The notes: generated from the letters alone by a model not told the origin. A stretch of DNA of 64,000 nucleotides from Arcticibacterium sp964021845 (GCF_964021845.1 NZ_CAXHZC010000004.1:124001-188000), one strand, 5' to 3'; shown: positions 38,773-48,101, counted from the stretch's first letter. A program made the numbers and translations.

Positions 38773-39444
38773 ATGAGAAATTATAAACATAAGAATAGTC
38801 TAGTTCAAAGCATTCTGGTATTAATAGTGGCCGCTGTAGCTGTCTCCTGTAGTTCTTCTGAGGTTCCAGAACCAGAAATCCTAGATGAGCTTTTTTCAAT
38901 AGAGGCAAAGAAGTTTAGAGTAAGTAAAACGGTCTATTACAATCCTGAAGGCGAGGAAGTGAGAACGGTGACTGATACTGCTTTTTACGATATGGATACA
39001 TTAATAAATGGGCAAGTTTGGTATGGTCAAGTAGGAGGTACTCAAGTTTTTAGGAATGGTGATGATGGATTTTATACATATCTTAAACCCCTAGATATAA
39101 TTTATCTGGTCTATAAATACCCTGCTACTTCGGAAGAATATTATGCTACCAAAAGCTTTCAAGGAGCCTCATATCAAAATGATGGGCCAAATCCTTTTAA
39201 TGTGACGGATTATAATATGCTAGTGGTTAGTACCAAGGCCACCGCTGATATGAAGTTTACTGACCAGAGTTATGATGGACTTATTCATTATAAAAAAGAA
39301 GAACATACTGTTAGTACTAACGGGTTTATTTCACCAGCAGAGTGGTTTATAAAACCGGGCTTAGGTACAGTCTGTTTTAAAGCATATTTTGACGAAGGAT
39401 TTCAGAATTTACAAGTATATTCAGAAACTCTATTGTTTCTCTAA
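38773..39444 (+). CDS. Small lipoprotein of unknown function
   Basis: The protein has 223 residues. The lipoprotein signal ends AAVAVSC (Cys26) and is followed by a short Ser/Glu/Pro linker, so it is exported and lipid-anchored. The mature part is predicted mostly beta (KTVYYNPEGEEVRTVTDTAFYDM, GQVWYGQVGGTQVF, GLIHYKKEEHTVSTNGF) with no family I recognise. It sits between a sensor kinase and its probable response regulator on the opposite strand, and its stop overlaps the regulator's stop by 4 bases. It could be an accessory sensor for that system, but only position suggests this. Confidence 0.75.
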   Translation: MRNYKHKNSLVQSILVLIVAAVAVSCSSSEVPEPEILDELFSIEAKKFRVSKTVYYNPEGEEVRTVTDTAFYDMDTLINGQVWYGQVGGTQVFRNGDDGFYTYLKPLDIIYLVYKYPATSEEYYATKSFQGASYQNDGPNPFNVTDYNMLVVSTKATADMKFTDQSYDGLIHYKKEEHTVSTNGFISPAEWFIKPGLGTVCFKAYFDEGFQNLQVYSETLLFL

Positions 39445-40190
39445 CTGAGAAGTTCTTCAATTACGGTCTCTTTTCTGTACCTAGAAAGAGGAATTTGTAC
39501 GTCGTCGCTCATAAGTATATAACCTTTAGCTTTTACCAAATGCCGCATCTCTTCTTTATTAATAAGGTAAGAATTATGAGTCCGAATAAATGGCTTTTGA
39601 CTTAGTGTGTCTTCTATTTGCTTAAAGGGCACTGTAGCCAGTATTTGACTGCCATCATTTAATTTAAGAATCGTGTAATTCCCTTCGGCTTTGCACCATA
39701 TTATATCTGCAATATTCAAAAACACATAGCCGGCTCTTGAAGGGAGTGAAATTCTATTGAATTCTTGAGTGCCATTAGCCATGGCATCTATGAGATTATT
39801 GAAAAGGACTTGTTTTTCTTTCAAGGCTCTTTTATCTATCACGCTTTCTACAGCATTTTTTAGCTCCTCTAAGTCTACAGGCTTTTGTAAATAATCTAGT
39901 GCAGAAAACTTAATAGCTCTAATAGCATAGCTATCAAATGCAGTAATAAATATTACTTCAAAATCGAAAGGTTTAAGTTTCGATAAAAGCTCAAAACCAT
40001 TGAAGCCAGGCATTTGAACGTCTAAAAATACCAAGTCTACAGTGTTATTCTTTAAAAAAGGTAATGCTTCACTAGGATCAATGAAAATTGCCTTTATTTC
40101 AATTTCGGGAAGGTGCTTTTCAATGAAATATTGAAGCGTTTCATTGCAGTGCTTTTCATCATCTATTAAAACGGCTTGTATTTTACTCAT
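39441..40190 (-). CDS. LytTR-type response regulator
   Basis: The protein has 249 residues. The N-terminal receiver domain carries the acidic pair LIDDEK and the phospho-acceptor Asp57 in LVFLDVQMPGFNGFELL, then ITAFDSYAIRAIKFSALDYLQKPV. The C-terminal LytTR DNA-binding domain (about 150-246) reads ADIIWCKAEGNYTILKLNDG and RTHNSYLINKEE, ending PLSRYRKETVIEELL. It probably receives phosphate from the LytS-type kinase at 36597-38552. It overlaps the end of the YdjC-type deacetylase gene by 8 bases, so the two are translated together. Confidence 0.93.
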   Translation of the reverse strand: MSKIQAVLIDDEKHCNETLQYFIEKHLPEIEIKAIFIDPSEALPFLKNNTVDLVFLDVQMPGFNGFELLSKLKPFDFEVIFITAFDSYAIRAIKFSALDYLQKPVDLEELKNAVESVIDKRALKEKQVLFNNLIDAMANGTQEFNRISLPSRAGYVFLNIADIIWCKAEGNYTILKLNDGSQILATVPFKQIEDTLSQKPFIRTHNSYLINKEEMRHLVKAKGYILMSDDVQIPLSRYRKETVIEELLS

Positions 40191-41169
40191 TTAAGGAGTC
40201 CCTTCTTTTCTTAGCCTCTCGCCAAGTAGTTAATATAATATTGTTATCGTCAAGATACTTTTTAAAAGCAGGATCCATCATTGCCAGCATGTCTCCTTTT
40301 CTCGTTGGGCCAGAGCCAGATATCTCTGGAAAAACCTCCGTAGTCCAGGTGCAGTGCATTATTACCATGGTAAGACCGGGCTTTAATTCAGCTATTGTCT
40401 TAATGTATCGCTCTGTTTTATAAGCTTGTAATTCCGCATCGCCCATTTTCTCATTGGCTTTCCAGCCGTAAGATACGTTATGAAGATCGTCGAGTACTGG
40501 CAATTTGGCATCCCATAGTTGTTTTCCTATGGTGTTGGTGACTTCTTGTGTAAGCCCTGCGGTGGCGGCAGTTTTGGAAATCATGGTATTGTGCCCACCA
40601 GGAAACATTACAGGTATTCCTTCTTCCATACCTACTTTTAAATATCGCATTAAAAAATCTCTTGTGGCAAATAGTGTACCCATGTGAGAGTCTAAATGAG
40701 TAGGCTCCCAACCCATAGTGCGGCTTCTTTCTAACTGTGCTCTTATCTCCGTTTCTATTTCGTCTGGGCTAGCATTCATGGCTGTAGCCATTACAGAAGG
40801 CCATATGGCCCCTTCTTTATCCACCAGACCAGGTACCGCAGGCTTGCCTGATAAAGGTCCCCATCTATAATCACCAAATTCAGATGTCAGGGTTAGGTGT
40901 AAGCCTGCATCGGTGTCTGGGTTTTTCTCTAAATATTTAAAGAAACCAGGAATCCATGGGCAGGGCATCATCATGCTTAAGGAGTTGGCTACGCCCTCTT
41001 CCATGGCTTTTATGGTCCCAAGGTTTGAGTCATAGCTCATTCCGACGTCATCTATATGCAAGATAAGTACTTTACTGCCTTTAGGGTAGCCTAGTTTTTC
41101 GGCGTAGGTTTCTTGGCAATGTGCATACAAAGTGCTGACTAAGAAAAATAGTGTAATAAGGTATTTCAT
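40183..41169 (-). CDS. Secreted YdjC/ChbG-type deacetylase
   Basis: The start at 41169 gives a signal peptide (MKYLITLFFLVSTLYAHCQ) and 328 residues; an upstream in-frame start only adds 11 residues before it. The domain is of the YdjC/ChbG carbohydrate deacetylase type. It has the metal-binding LILHIDDVGMSYDSN at the N-terminus, DAGLHLTLTSEFGDYRWGPL, WEPTHLDSHMGT with further metal ligands, and MVIMHCTWTTEVF near the end. It would act on acetylated oligosaccharides outside the cytoplasm. It is the first gene of a two-gene unit with the LytTR regulator, an uncommon pairing. Confidence 0.85.
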   Translation of the reverse strand: MKYLITLFFLVSTLYAHCQETYAEKLGYPKGSKVLILHIDDVGMSYDSNLGTIKAMEEGVANSLSMMMPCPWIPGFFKYLEKNPDTDAGLHLTLTSEFGDYRWGPLSGKPAVPGLVDKEGAIWPSVMATAMNASPDEIETEIRAQLERSRTMGWEPTHLDSHMGTLFATRDFLMRYLKVGMEEGIPVMFPGGHNTMISKTAATAGLTQEVTNTIGKQLWDAKLPVLDDLHNVSYGWKANEKMGDAELQAYKTERYIKTIAELKPGLTMVIMHCTWTTEVFPEISGSGPTRKGDMLAMMDPAFKKYLDDNNIILTTWREAKKRRDSLNE

Positions 41170-41272
41170 TGTTGATGGGTTGAAAGTTATTTGAAAAAAC
41201 AATTAGTTAGATGTTAACCTTTAGATTGATTACTGAACTAATGGCTAAAAGTACCATTAAAGATAAGCAATC

Positions 41273-42292
41273 ATGAAAAATAAAATTAAGGGAGTCTTGA
41301 TTTTAGCTATTTTAAGTTCCACATCATTAGTTCATGCTCAGATATTTAGTGCCGAAAGACTGCTGAAAAGAGCCAAAGACAGAGTCAATAACAGGACTGA
41401 GCAAAAGGTAAATGATAAAGTAGATGGCGGTGTAGACAAGGTATTGGATGGAATCTTTAAAAAAGTAGACGAACCCATTTCTAAAAAAGAAAAACCTGAT
41501 GAGCCAGGAAAAACACCTGAGACACAGACCGCAGATTTATTGGGAGGCCTTTTTGGAAGTTTGGGTACAGCCCCAAATCCTTTGCCAACTTATTCTTTCC
41601 AAACTTCTTATGTGATGGAAGTAAAAGTAAAGGATAAAAAGGAAGTTACGGAAATGGTCACGAAGTACTTCTTTGATAAGAACGGCGAAAATGTTGGCTC
41701 TAAGGTGCTTTCTATGTCTAGCGGTAAGAAGCTTGACAAAGAAGCCCAGGCAATCGACTTTATGGTGATGGATACCAAAAATAATGGTATGTATTCTTTC
41801 ATGAATATGAATGGAAAGAAAAGTATGATTGGGGTTTCACTAGGAAAAGAAACCCAAGAAGACATTCAAAACTTAGTGAATGAAGGTGACCAGCAAGGGA
41901 GTTTTGTAAGAACCAATGAAACGCTCACAATAGCGGGAAGAAACACCTATGCCTACGTAATGACTGATGAGAATGGTACGGTAAGTAAAACATGGATAAG
42001 TGACAAACCAGTGCCGGAGGTGGCTGCATACTATAAAACCTTTCAAAAAATGATGCAGAATGACAAAGCCTCAAAAGCCAATACTTATGGAGGAAATGCT
42101 GAAATGAATAAGTTGGTCATGGAAGGAAGAGCCGTTTTAGGCATGGATAGTAAAGACAAAAAAGGAGCGGAAACTCAGCTTAGGATTACCGAAATAAATG
42201 CCAACGATAATTTCACTTTTAACACGGCAGGTTACGATAACATGATGGACATAGGAAAAATCATGAGCGATGCTCAAAATCAAAATAATTAA
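41273..42292 (+). CDS. Secreted protein of unknown function
   Basis: The protein has 339 residues with a signal peptide ending LVHAQ. A Lys/Arg/Asp-rich helical stretch follows (residues 28-70, ERLLKRAKDRVNNRTEQKVNDK), then a beta-rich C-terminal half with SYVMEVKVKDKKEVTEMVTKYFF and TNETLTIAGRNTYAYVMTDENGT. The second half has the general look of DUF4412-type proteins of Bacteroidota; this is a weak call. It is followed after 10 bases by a lipoprotein gene on the same strand, so the two are probably one transcript. Confidence 0.72.
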   Translation: MKNKIKGVLILAILSSTSLVHAQIFSAERLLKRAKDRVNNRTEQKVNDKVDGGVDKVLDGIFKKVDEPISKKEKPDEPGKTPETQTADLLGGLFGSLGTAPNPLPTYSFQTSYVMEVKVKDKKEVTEMVTKYFFDKNGENVGSKVLSMSSGKKLDKEAQAIDFMVMDTKNNGMYSFMNMNGKKSMIGVSLGKETQEDIQNLVNEGDQQGSFVRTNETLTIAGRNTYAYVMTDENGTVSKTWISDKPVPEVAAYYKTFQKMMQNDKASKANTYGGNAEMNKLVMEGRAVLGMDSKDKKGAETQLRITEINANDNFTFNTAGYDNMMDIGKIMSDAQNQNN

Positions 42293-42302
42293 AAAATAGA
42301 AA

Positions 42303-42935
42303 ATGAAAAAAATAATAATTACCAGTCTTAGTGCATTTGTATTAATCGCTTGTCAATCTGGAAGTGACTCAGAAACTCTTTCTGAGAAAATAGAGGAACA
42401 AGTAAAGGCCAAAGGCGAAGTTTGTGATTACCTCAAAGATGAAGATGTGAAGGAGGTTTATGGTCTTTCTGATTCTCATGAAATTAGGAGAAATGAAAAT
42501 TATGGTATTTGTAATTTGAATTGGAAAAAAGACCCTTCTTCTGATGACGCGTCGGTGTATTATTCTGTAAGTATGAATTTTAGTACCTTGGAGGCTACCA
42601 CAAAAGAGGAGGCAAAAGAAGGTTTTGACATGATTATTTCTAGAATGACGGGTGGAATGAAAATAAGCAATGAAAGCATTCAAGAAAAAGCGAAGGAAAT
42701 GGGAGTGGATATGGATTTGTCAGAAACGCTCAAAGATGGCGTGACTATACAAGGGCAATCTTTCACAGAAATAGCTGGTGTAGGTGATAAAGCTATGTGG
42801 AGTGCAAGAACTACGCAGTTAACTATTTTGAAAGGAACGGAGGTTTTCTTTGTGAATACGCACTGCGGAGGTGATAAAGTGGAAGCTCTTGAAAAAGCGA
42901 AGGCAATGGCTATAAAAGTAGCGGCTATGTTATAG
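42303..42935 (+). CDS. Lipoprotein of unknown function
   Basis: The protein has 210 residues with a lipoprotein signal ending FVLIAC (Cys17). The mature part has two or three cysteines (GEVCDYLKDEDVKEVYGL, NYGICNLNW, VNTHCGGDKVEALEKAKAMA) and an amphipathic C-terminal helix. No family recognised. It is second in a pair with the secreted protein at 41273-42292 and is followed by an intrinsic terminator. Confidence 0.75.
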   Translation: MKKIIITSLSAFVLIACQSGSDSETLSEKIEEQVKAKGEVCDYLKDEDVKEVYGLSDSHEIRRNENYGICNLNWKKDPSSDDASVYYSVSMNFSTLEATTKEEAKEGFDMIISRMTGGMKISNESIQEKAKEMGVDMDLSETLKDGVTIQGQSFTEIAGVGDKAMWSARTTQLTILKGTEVFFVNTHCGGDKVEALEKAKAMAIKVAAML

Positions 42936-42960
42936 TCAATTTAGGTATGAAAATTATAAC

Positions 42961-42997
42961 AGAGGAGCTTGGCATTTTGTCGAGCTCCTTTGCTTTT
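42961..42997 (+). terminator. Intrinsic terminator
   Basis: AGGAGCT and AGCTCCT pair, extendable to about 9 bp, around a T-rich loop, followed by TTTGCTTTTT. It ends the 41273-42935 gene pair. Confidence 0.75.
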
Positions 42998-43090
42998 TGA
43001 GAGCTTTCTATGCAATAGATATTTTGCCTAAAAGCATTTAAATGTTTTGGGAGTTTATGTTTACTTTTAGGCTAGCAGAAACACTAATAT

Positions 43091-43615
43091 TTGAAGCAAA
43101 TAGATTTACTGAAGTCTGGAGACCAACTAGCCCTAAAGGCTTTTTATGGAGAACATAAGTCTGCTTTCCTGTTTTTCGGGAATAGGTATGATTTAGACCG
43201 AGAGGAATTAATTGATGTTTATCAAGATGCCTGTATTGTGCTTTTTGAGAAGCTTAAAGCTGGAAAACTAGAAGATGTAAACAGCAGTTTAAAAACCTAT
43301 TTGTTTGGTATTGGTAAGAATTTAATATTCAAACGATTTAAACAAAAAGCAAAAGTCGTTGATTTGGATACTGTGGAAATTACCAGTTTTGAAGACCCAT
43401 TTAAGGACGATGAAACCTTGGAAGAAAAACGAATGAGAGCGGCTTTTGTTAAACTTGGGGGGCAGTGTCAAGAGGTTTTACGGCTATTTTATTATGAAGA
43501 GAAAAGTCTGGATGAAATAGTGTCAATACTGACTTACAAAGACAAAAATGTTTTAAAAAGCCAAAAGTCGAGGTGTTTGAAACAGCTAAAAGATTTGGTG
43601 AAACAAAATGGATAA
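43091..43615 (+). CDS. ECF-like RNA polymerase sigma factor
   Basis: The protein has 174 residues with sigma-70 region 2 (AFYGEHKSAFLFFGNRYDLDREELIDVYQDACIVLFEKLK and LKTYLFGIGKNLIFKRF) and region 4 (KLGGQCQEVLRLFYYEEKSLDEIVSIL). The frame opens only two codons before a TTG at 43091, and no early ATG exists, so TTG is the start. It overlaps the next gene by 8 bases; that gene's product, with one membrane helix and TPR-like repeats, takes the place usually held by an anti-sigma factor. The pair faces a CHAT-domain gene tail to tail. The regulon is unknown. Confidence 0.88.
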   Translation: MKQIDLLKSGDQLALKAFYGEHKSAFLFFGNRYDLDREELIDVYQDACIVLFEKLKAGKLEDVNSSLKTYLFGIGKNLIFKRFKQKAKVVDLDTVEITSFEDPFKDDETLEEKRMRAAFVKLGGQCQEVLRLFYYEEKSLDEIVSILTYKDKNVLKSQKSRCLKQLKDLVKQNG

Positions 43616-44204
43616 AGACGACGAAATAATAAAAAAAGCGATTGTAAGAAATGAGCGGCTAAAGCTCAAAAAATTACTAGCGGAAGAAGATGAGCTCGCA
43701 GAACCCAAGAAACCATGGTGGCCGTATGCCACGGCTGCTGCGGTTCTTTGCATAGCGGCTTTTTCTTATTGGATGCTTAATGAAACCGAAACTCAGGCAG
43801 ACCTTTATGCTGCCTATTATCAAAAATACCCTAATGTAGTTTCTCCATTGACACGAAGTGAAGAGTCCGCTACAGAAAAAGAAAAGCTATACCAAGACTA
43901 TGAAAAAGGGGATTACGCTTTGGCCATTTCAGGCTTAGAAGCCTTGGATTCAGATACTGCGTCTTTTTATTTAGCATTAACTTACTTGGAAACCCAAGAC
44001 TATCAAAAAGCGGAATCAATGCTGGATTCTCAGGCTTTTTCTGGTTCTGCTTTTGAGTTATACGTTAAATGGTATAGAGCGTTAGCCTTGCTTAAAATGG
44101 AGCAAGAAAATGAAGCGATACTTTTGTTAAATGAACTAAAGACAAAAGACTTTCCTCTTGCTGAAAATGTTCAACTTCTTCTAAAAGATCTTAAGGCAAA
44201 ATAG
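43608..44204 (+). CDS. Single-pass membrane TPR protein, possible anti-sigma partner
   Basis: The protein has 198 residues. A charged cytoplasmic N-terminus (residues 1-35, DDEIIKKAIVRNERLKLKKLL) precedes one membrane helix (about 38-58, WWPYATAAAVLCIAAFSYWML). An extracytoplasmic part follows with TPR-like repeats (YEKGDYALAISGLEAL, YLALTYLETQDYQKAESML, WYRALALLKMEQENEAILLL). The layout and the 8-base overlap with the sigma gene suggest it ties the sigma factor to an envelope signal. No zinc-binding anti-sigma motif is present, so the role is inferred. Its last 34 bases overlap the end of the CHAT gene on the other strand. Confidence 0.8.
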   Translation: MDKDDEIIKKAIVRNERLKLKKLLAEEDELAEPKKPWWPYATAAAVLCIAAFSYWMLNETETQADLYAAYYQKYPNVVSPLTRSEESATEKEKLYQDYEKGDYALAISGLEALDSDTASFYLALTYLETQDYQKAESMLDSQAFSGSAFELYVKWYRALALLKMEQENEAILLLNELKTKDFPLAENVQLLLKDLKAK

Positions 44205-46981
44205 CCTATAGGTAAAAGAAGCAGTAAAAGCCACCAATAGTTATTTATTTCTAAGTCTACAGGAGAATTATCGCCAACGGTCACAAAACCAGCCCAATAA
44301 AAAGGATGCTGCTTTAAAGGATTTTCTTTGATAAACTGCTTTTTAGCATTGCTCAGGGCTATGTTTTTGGCTTCTCCATTTTTGATGTTTTGATAAAAAT
44401 GTTTCATCAGTTCTGCGGTTTCGGTATCAGGGATTCGCCATAAACTATGCACTACAGACTCCACTCCGGCGTAAGTCATAGCTCTAGATAAACTCATCAA
44501 TCCTTCACCTACTAGCTCTTGTCCTACCCCCGTATTACATGCACTTAAAGTCACCATGCTAGCAGGGAAGTTTAGGTTATAGAGCTCTTTAAATTTTAGT
44601 TCTTCGTCATTAGAAAAAACTAACGATGACGACTCAAAGTCTGTACTGTCTAAATGAGCATGCATAGCTAAATGATAGGCCTTGTATTTGCCTAAAGAAG
44701 CCAGAAAGTTCTTTTTTGAGGCATTGCTATTTAATAATTGACTGGTAGCAGTGATTTGTTTTATGTTTTCAATCTCGACTACATTTTTAGGGATGTTAAG
44801 GTATTTGCTGTTTGAATAATCAGGAGCAACACTTAATAAACCTGTGGCTTTTTTATGACTTTTGTGTTGTAAAAATTGAATACCGTGAGCGTAACTTATT
44901 TGATGTTCTAGACCAATTGGAACTCCCTTTGATACCAAAGTTTCAAAAGGTAATTCTTGTAAAAAACTTTCCGGAATTATGATGATTTCATCTTTCAAGT
45001 CTTCTTTAATTGGGCCTATTAATTTCTTGAAAAGGTAGGCGGAGGTCTCTTCCCATGAAGCATCTAAACTACGAAGTTGGTCAATGTACGTGTTAATATC
45101 CTGGACCAAGCTGTCTTTATTGGCAAGGTGATAAATCTCCACATTCTCTTTGCTCAAATAAGTGGCAAAGACTTCGTTTTCTGTTACAAAATACCTCAGT
45201 ATGGACTGCTTATTTTTTAGGTTTCCCAAAATACTTTTGACGGAAAATTCGCGATAACTGTTTCGGCTAAAGCCTTTGTTTTTTTGGGAAATTCTTTGCT
45301 CTGTAATCGCAATACTATCTTTTAGAGAAGCTTCCTCTGGTGCCTTATCTTTAAGGTTTGCTAGCTTAATTTGGAGCCTGTTTTTTTCTTCTAGAAGGTT
45401 TTCTGGCAAATTCAGGTTTTCAATGTTCTTATTCAGAAATGAGTTCCAGAGGTGCTGTGAAGAGCCATTTTCTACTTTTTCAAGTACTTCAAGTATTTGC
45501 TCTTGATTATAATTCGAAGCTTTTATATTAAAAAGAACTTCTTCATTTATGGTTTTATGGGTTTCGTCTAGCGGGAAATTGAAGGTGCCCTTTTCGTAAT
45601 AAATTAAAAACATTTTGAGCGACAGCTGAGAGAGAGCTAAAGCAGTTTCTTGCTGTTCTTTATTCTCACCAGCAGACTTTCTATATACCGCAGATGCCGA
45701 ATTTAAAATATACATCCACCTACTAGAAATGGAATTATTGATATCATCCAAGCTAAGATTTTTGAGCTTGATTTTTTTGCCTAAAAAACCTTCAATAGCG
45801 TCTTTTACCATGCTTTGTACCTCACTCGCATTTTCGGGCTCTGCCATTAATTTGGCTTCTGTAAGTTTCAGTATCAGGTAACTTATGTCATTACTGTCAA
45901 AGTCTTTTTCTGCTAAACTTTTTCGAGTGTAAGTTAGCATTAAGTCTGGCATGTCTTGGGCAAAATATAGCGATGCATAATTAGAAAGAGCCTTCATTCT
46001 GTTATGGTCGGTCTCTGCCAATTCCAGCATTTTATCAAAATATGCTTTGGCTTCGTCAAAATGCTTTTCGTTTAACATGCCGTACCCCATGCTGTCAAAG
46101 GCATACAGATAATGGTCAAAATAGCTGTCGACTTTATGTTTTTGATGCCATTCGGTAAATTCAGCTAAGAGATTTTGGTACACTTCTTTGTCTGGTCGTA
46201 AAACCAAAAAGTATGCTTTGGAATAGTAAAACTTGTATCCAAAAATATGAAGTTGTTCTTCTGTAATATCAAATTCATCAGAGCGTAAGCGAGCAAAATA
46301 TTCTTCAAAATTGTTAAGAATTCGGCTACCATTCTCCCAGTCGCCGTATTCTTGCATGTTTTGAAGTAGGTTCATGAATGATGAAACCATAGCATCAGGC
46401 TCATCTTTTTGGTGGTATTTCCAAAGTAACTCATGAGCTCTGGTATTGTAGGCCTTGCTCTTATGCTCTATGTCTATTTGCCAGTAAGCAAAACCAGCCT
46501 CACCCAAAATAGACGGAAGTAAAATGTCAGATTCATCTCCATTTTTATCAAGAATTTCAATGGCCGTATTATGGTTGTCAATACTTCCATTGAAATCCTG
46601 ATTATGATAAAGCGTATAGCCTTTTAGGTAATGGTAAAGAGCTTGACTTTTTGGAGAGCCCAACTCTTTTTTGTCAGCAAGCTGGTACTTTTCGAAGTAA
46701 TAATTAGCACTGTCATAACCGAAATTATCGGCTAAATAAGTAATTCTGGGTTCTAAATATTTGAAAAGACTATCTGTGGCATTTGATTCATCCTTTAAGA
46801 TTTCTGTAGCTTCATGAAGACTCATTTGAGCTAGAGAATCACTGTCTGTACTTAAAGTCTCATACTTGAGGTACAAATCATATGCTTTAATTAAATGCTC
46901 AGAAGGCTCTTCTATGACTTCTTTGGGTTTCTGTTTTGAGCAGGAAAGAAGTACAAAAATCAAAAAGAACCCAATTCTCAT
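44171..46981 (-). CDS. TPR-CHAT protease-like lipoprotein with C-terminal membrane helix
   Basis: The protein has 936 residues. A lipoprotein-type signal ends FVLLSC (Cys14). A long helical TPR-like region (about 25-480) and a coiled linker (about 540-580) precede a CHAT domain, a caspase-clan fold, at about 640-895. The catalytic dyad is visible as His774 in HLAMHAHLD and Cys815 in TLSACNTGVG, and the end of the fold has QHPFYWAGFVTVG. A single hydrophobic helix (about 913-930) closes the protein. Most CHAT proteins act in the cytoplasm; a lipobox plus terminal anchor predicts a periplasmic one. It overlaps the upstream GH18 gene by ATGA and converges with the sigma/TPR operon, so a sensing or proteolysis module is plausible. 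Confidence 0.88.
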   Translation of the reverse strand: MRIGFFLIFVLLSCSKQKPKEVIEEPSEHLIKAYDLYLKYETLSTDSDSLAQMSLHEATEILKDESNATDSLFKYLEPRITYLADNFGYDSANYYFEKYQLADKKELGSPKSQALYHYLKGYTLYHNQDFNGSIDNHNTAIEILDKNGDESDILLPSILGEAGFAYWQIDIEHKSKAYNTRAHELLWKYHQKDEPDAMVSSFMNLLQNMQEYGDWENGSRILNNFEEYFARLRSDEFDITEEQLHIFGYKFYYSKAYFLVLRPDKEVYQNLLAEFTEWHQKHKVDSYFDHYLYAFDSMGYGMLNEKHFDEAKAYFDKMLELAETDHNRMKALSNYASLYFAQDMPDLMLTYTRKSLAEKDFDSNDISYLILKLTEAKLMAEPENASEVQSMVKDAIEGFLGKKIKLKNLSLDDINNSISSRWMYILNSASAVYRKSAGENKEQQETALALSQLSLKMFLIYYEKGTFNFPLDETHKTINEEVLFNIKASNYNQEQILEVLEKVENGSSQHLWNSFLNKNIENLNLPENLLEEKNRLQIKLANLKDKAPEEASLKDSIAITEQRISQKNKGFSRNSYREFSVKSILGNLKNKQSILRYFVTENEVFATYLSKENVEIYHLANKDSLVQDINTYIDQLRSLDASWEETSAYLFKKLIGPIKEDLKDEIIIIPESFLQELPFETLVSKGVPIGLEHQISYAHGIQFLQHKSHKKATGLLSVAPDYSNSKYLNIPKNVVEIENIKQITATSQLLNSNASKKNFLASLGKYKAYHLAMHAHLDSTDFESSSLVFSNDEELKFKELYNLNFPASMVTLSACNTGVGQELVGEGLMSLSRAMTYAGVESVVHSLWRIPDTETAELMKHFYQNIKNGEAKNIALSNAKKQFIKENPLKQHPFYWAGFVTVGDNSPVDLEINNYWWLLLLLLPIGYFALRSFRRS

Positions 46982-47940
46982 TTCTCTAAAATAGTTTCAT
47001 GAATAGTCTTGAAAAGTGAGTATTCATCTGTGGTATCACAGCTTAGTTCCCAAACCATCACACCACCTAGCTTTTTGTCCATCGCTAGTTTGGTTTTGTT
47101 GGCAATGGTAATGGTACCGTTATAGTAATGCCCATTCCAGTAGTCGTCATAATGACTGGCTCCTGCTTCTAGCAGTTGTTTGTACGTAAATCCGAAATTT
47201 CCATGTCCTTTCTTAGCATAAAAAGGCAAGCCCAATACACACTTTTCGGCAGGTAAGTTACGCTCATTTAACCAAAAGTCAATACAGATAACTGCCATAG
47301 AATAAGGCGAGTGATGCTTTAACTCTTTTGGGCCATAGTCTCCGTCATAAACCATAATATTTAGCCAGTCCATGTACGGATAAACTTCCTCTTTGATGCC
47401 GTAGGCTTGTTTTCCTTTAGAAACTACGGCCGCAGTCAATTTTCCACCTCTTTTATGTAAGGCCGTATAGAGGTCTTTACATAATAAAATATAATCATCT
47501 GCAGAGCGGTGGTCAGGGTCAGGGTATTCCCAGTCTAAATCAACGCCATCTAAATTATATTTTTCTACAAAATCCATCGTAGAGTTAATGAAAGTGGCTC
47601 TTCCTTTTGGGGTTTCAGCCATTCGGTGAAATCTTCCATCTTCTCCACCACCATCACCAATTCCCCAGCCACCTACAGAAATAAATACCTCTACTCCGTT
47701 TTCATGAGCCAGAGGGACTAGTTCTTTTAAGATGCTGTCATCTTTAAGCGGAATTAAAGTATCACCCGTTTTTGCTGGAATAGCAAAAGAATAATTTAGG
47801 TGCGTAATGTTTTCAAAAGGAATAGCAGACGGGGGCGTGTTTGGAGTATAATAGGCTACCGTTTTAAAATCTTTTTGAGCGAAAACTAAGGAAGATATTA
47901 GTAATAAGCTTATTAGGCTAAATAGGTTTTTCTTTGTCAT
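46978..47940 (-). CDS. Secreted GH18 glycosidase (chitinase-like)
   Basis: A start at 47940 (MTKKNLFSLISL) gives 320 residues with a signal peptide ending LVFAQ. The TIM-barrel of glycoside hydrolase family 18 is clear. Strand 3 has VFISVGGWG, strand 4 carries the catalytic DGVDLDWEYP (DxxDxDxE complete, so active), strand 6 has MDWLNIMVYDGDYG, and the barrel ends with GGVMVWELSCDTTDEYS. It would cut beta-1,4-linked GlcNAc in chitin, peptidoglycan-like or glycoprotein chains. Its stop overlaps the CHAT gene start (ATGA), so the two are translationally coupled, which is unusual for a glycosidase. Confidence 0.92.
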   Translation of the reverse strand: MTKKNLFSLISLLLISSLVFAQKDFKTVAYYTPNTPPSAIPFENITHLNYSFAIPAKTGDTLIPLKDDSILKELVPLAHENGVEVFISVGGWGIGDGGGEDGRFHRMAETPKGRATFINSTMDFVEKYNLDGVDLDWEYPDPDHRSADDYILLCKDLYTALHKRGGKLTAAVVSKGKQAYGIKEEVYPYMDWLNIMVYDGDYGPKELKHHSPYSMAVICIDFWLNERNLPAEKCVLGLPFYAKKGHGNFGFTYKQLLEAGASHYDDYWNGHYYNGTITIANKTKLAMDKKLGGVMVWELSCDTTDEYSLFKTIHETILEK

Positions 47941-48101
47941 TTTAAATAATTGATTGAATTCCAATTTACAGAAAAATAGCGGCTCATTTAAGTTTTGCAG
48001 AAAGTCTGGTCAAATAGTAAAAATCTGTCTTGAATCCTTTATAATTGAAAGAAATGGCATCTTAATTGATGATATTTGTGTGAATAATAAACGCCCAACT
48101 A

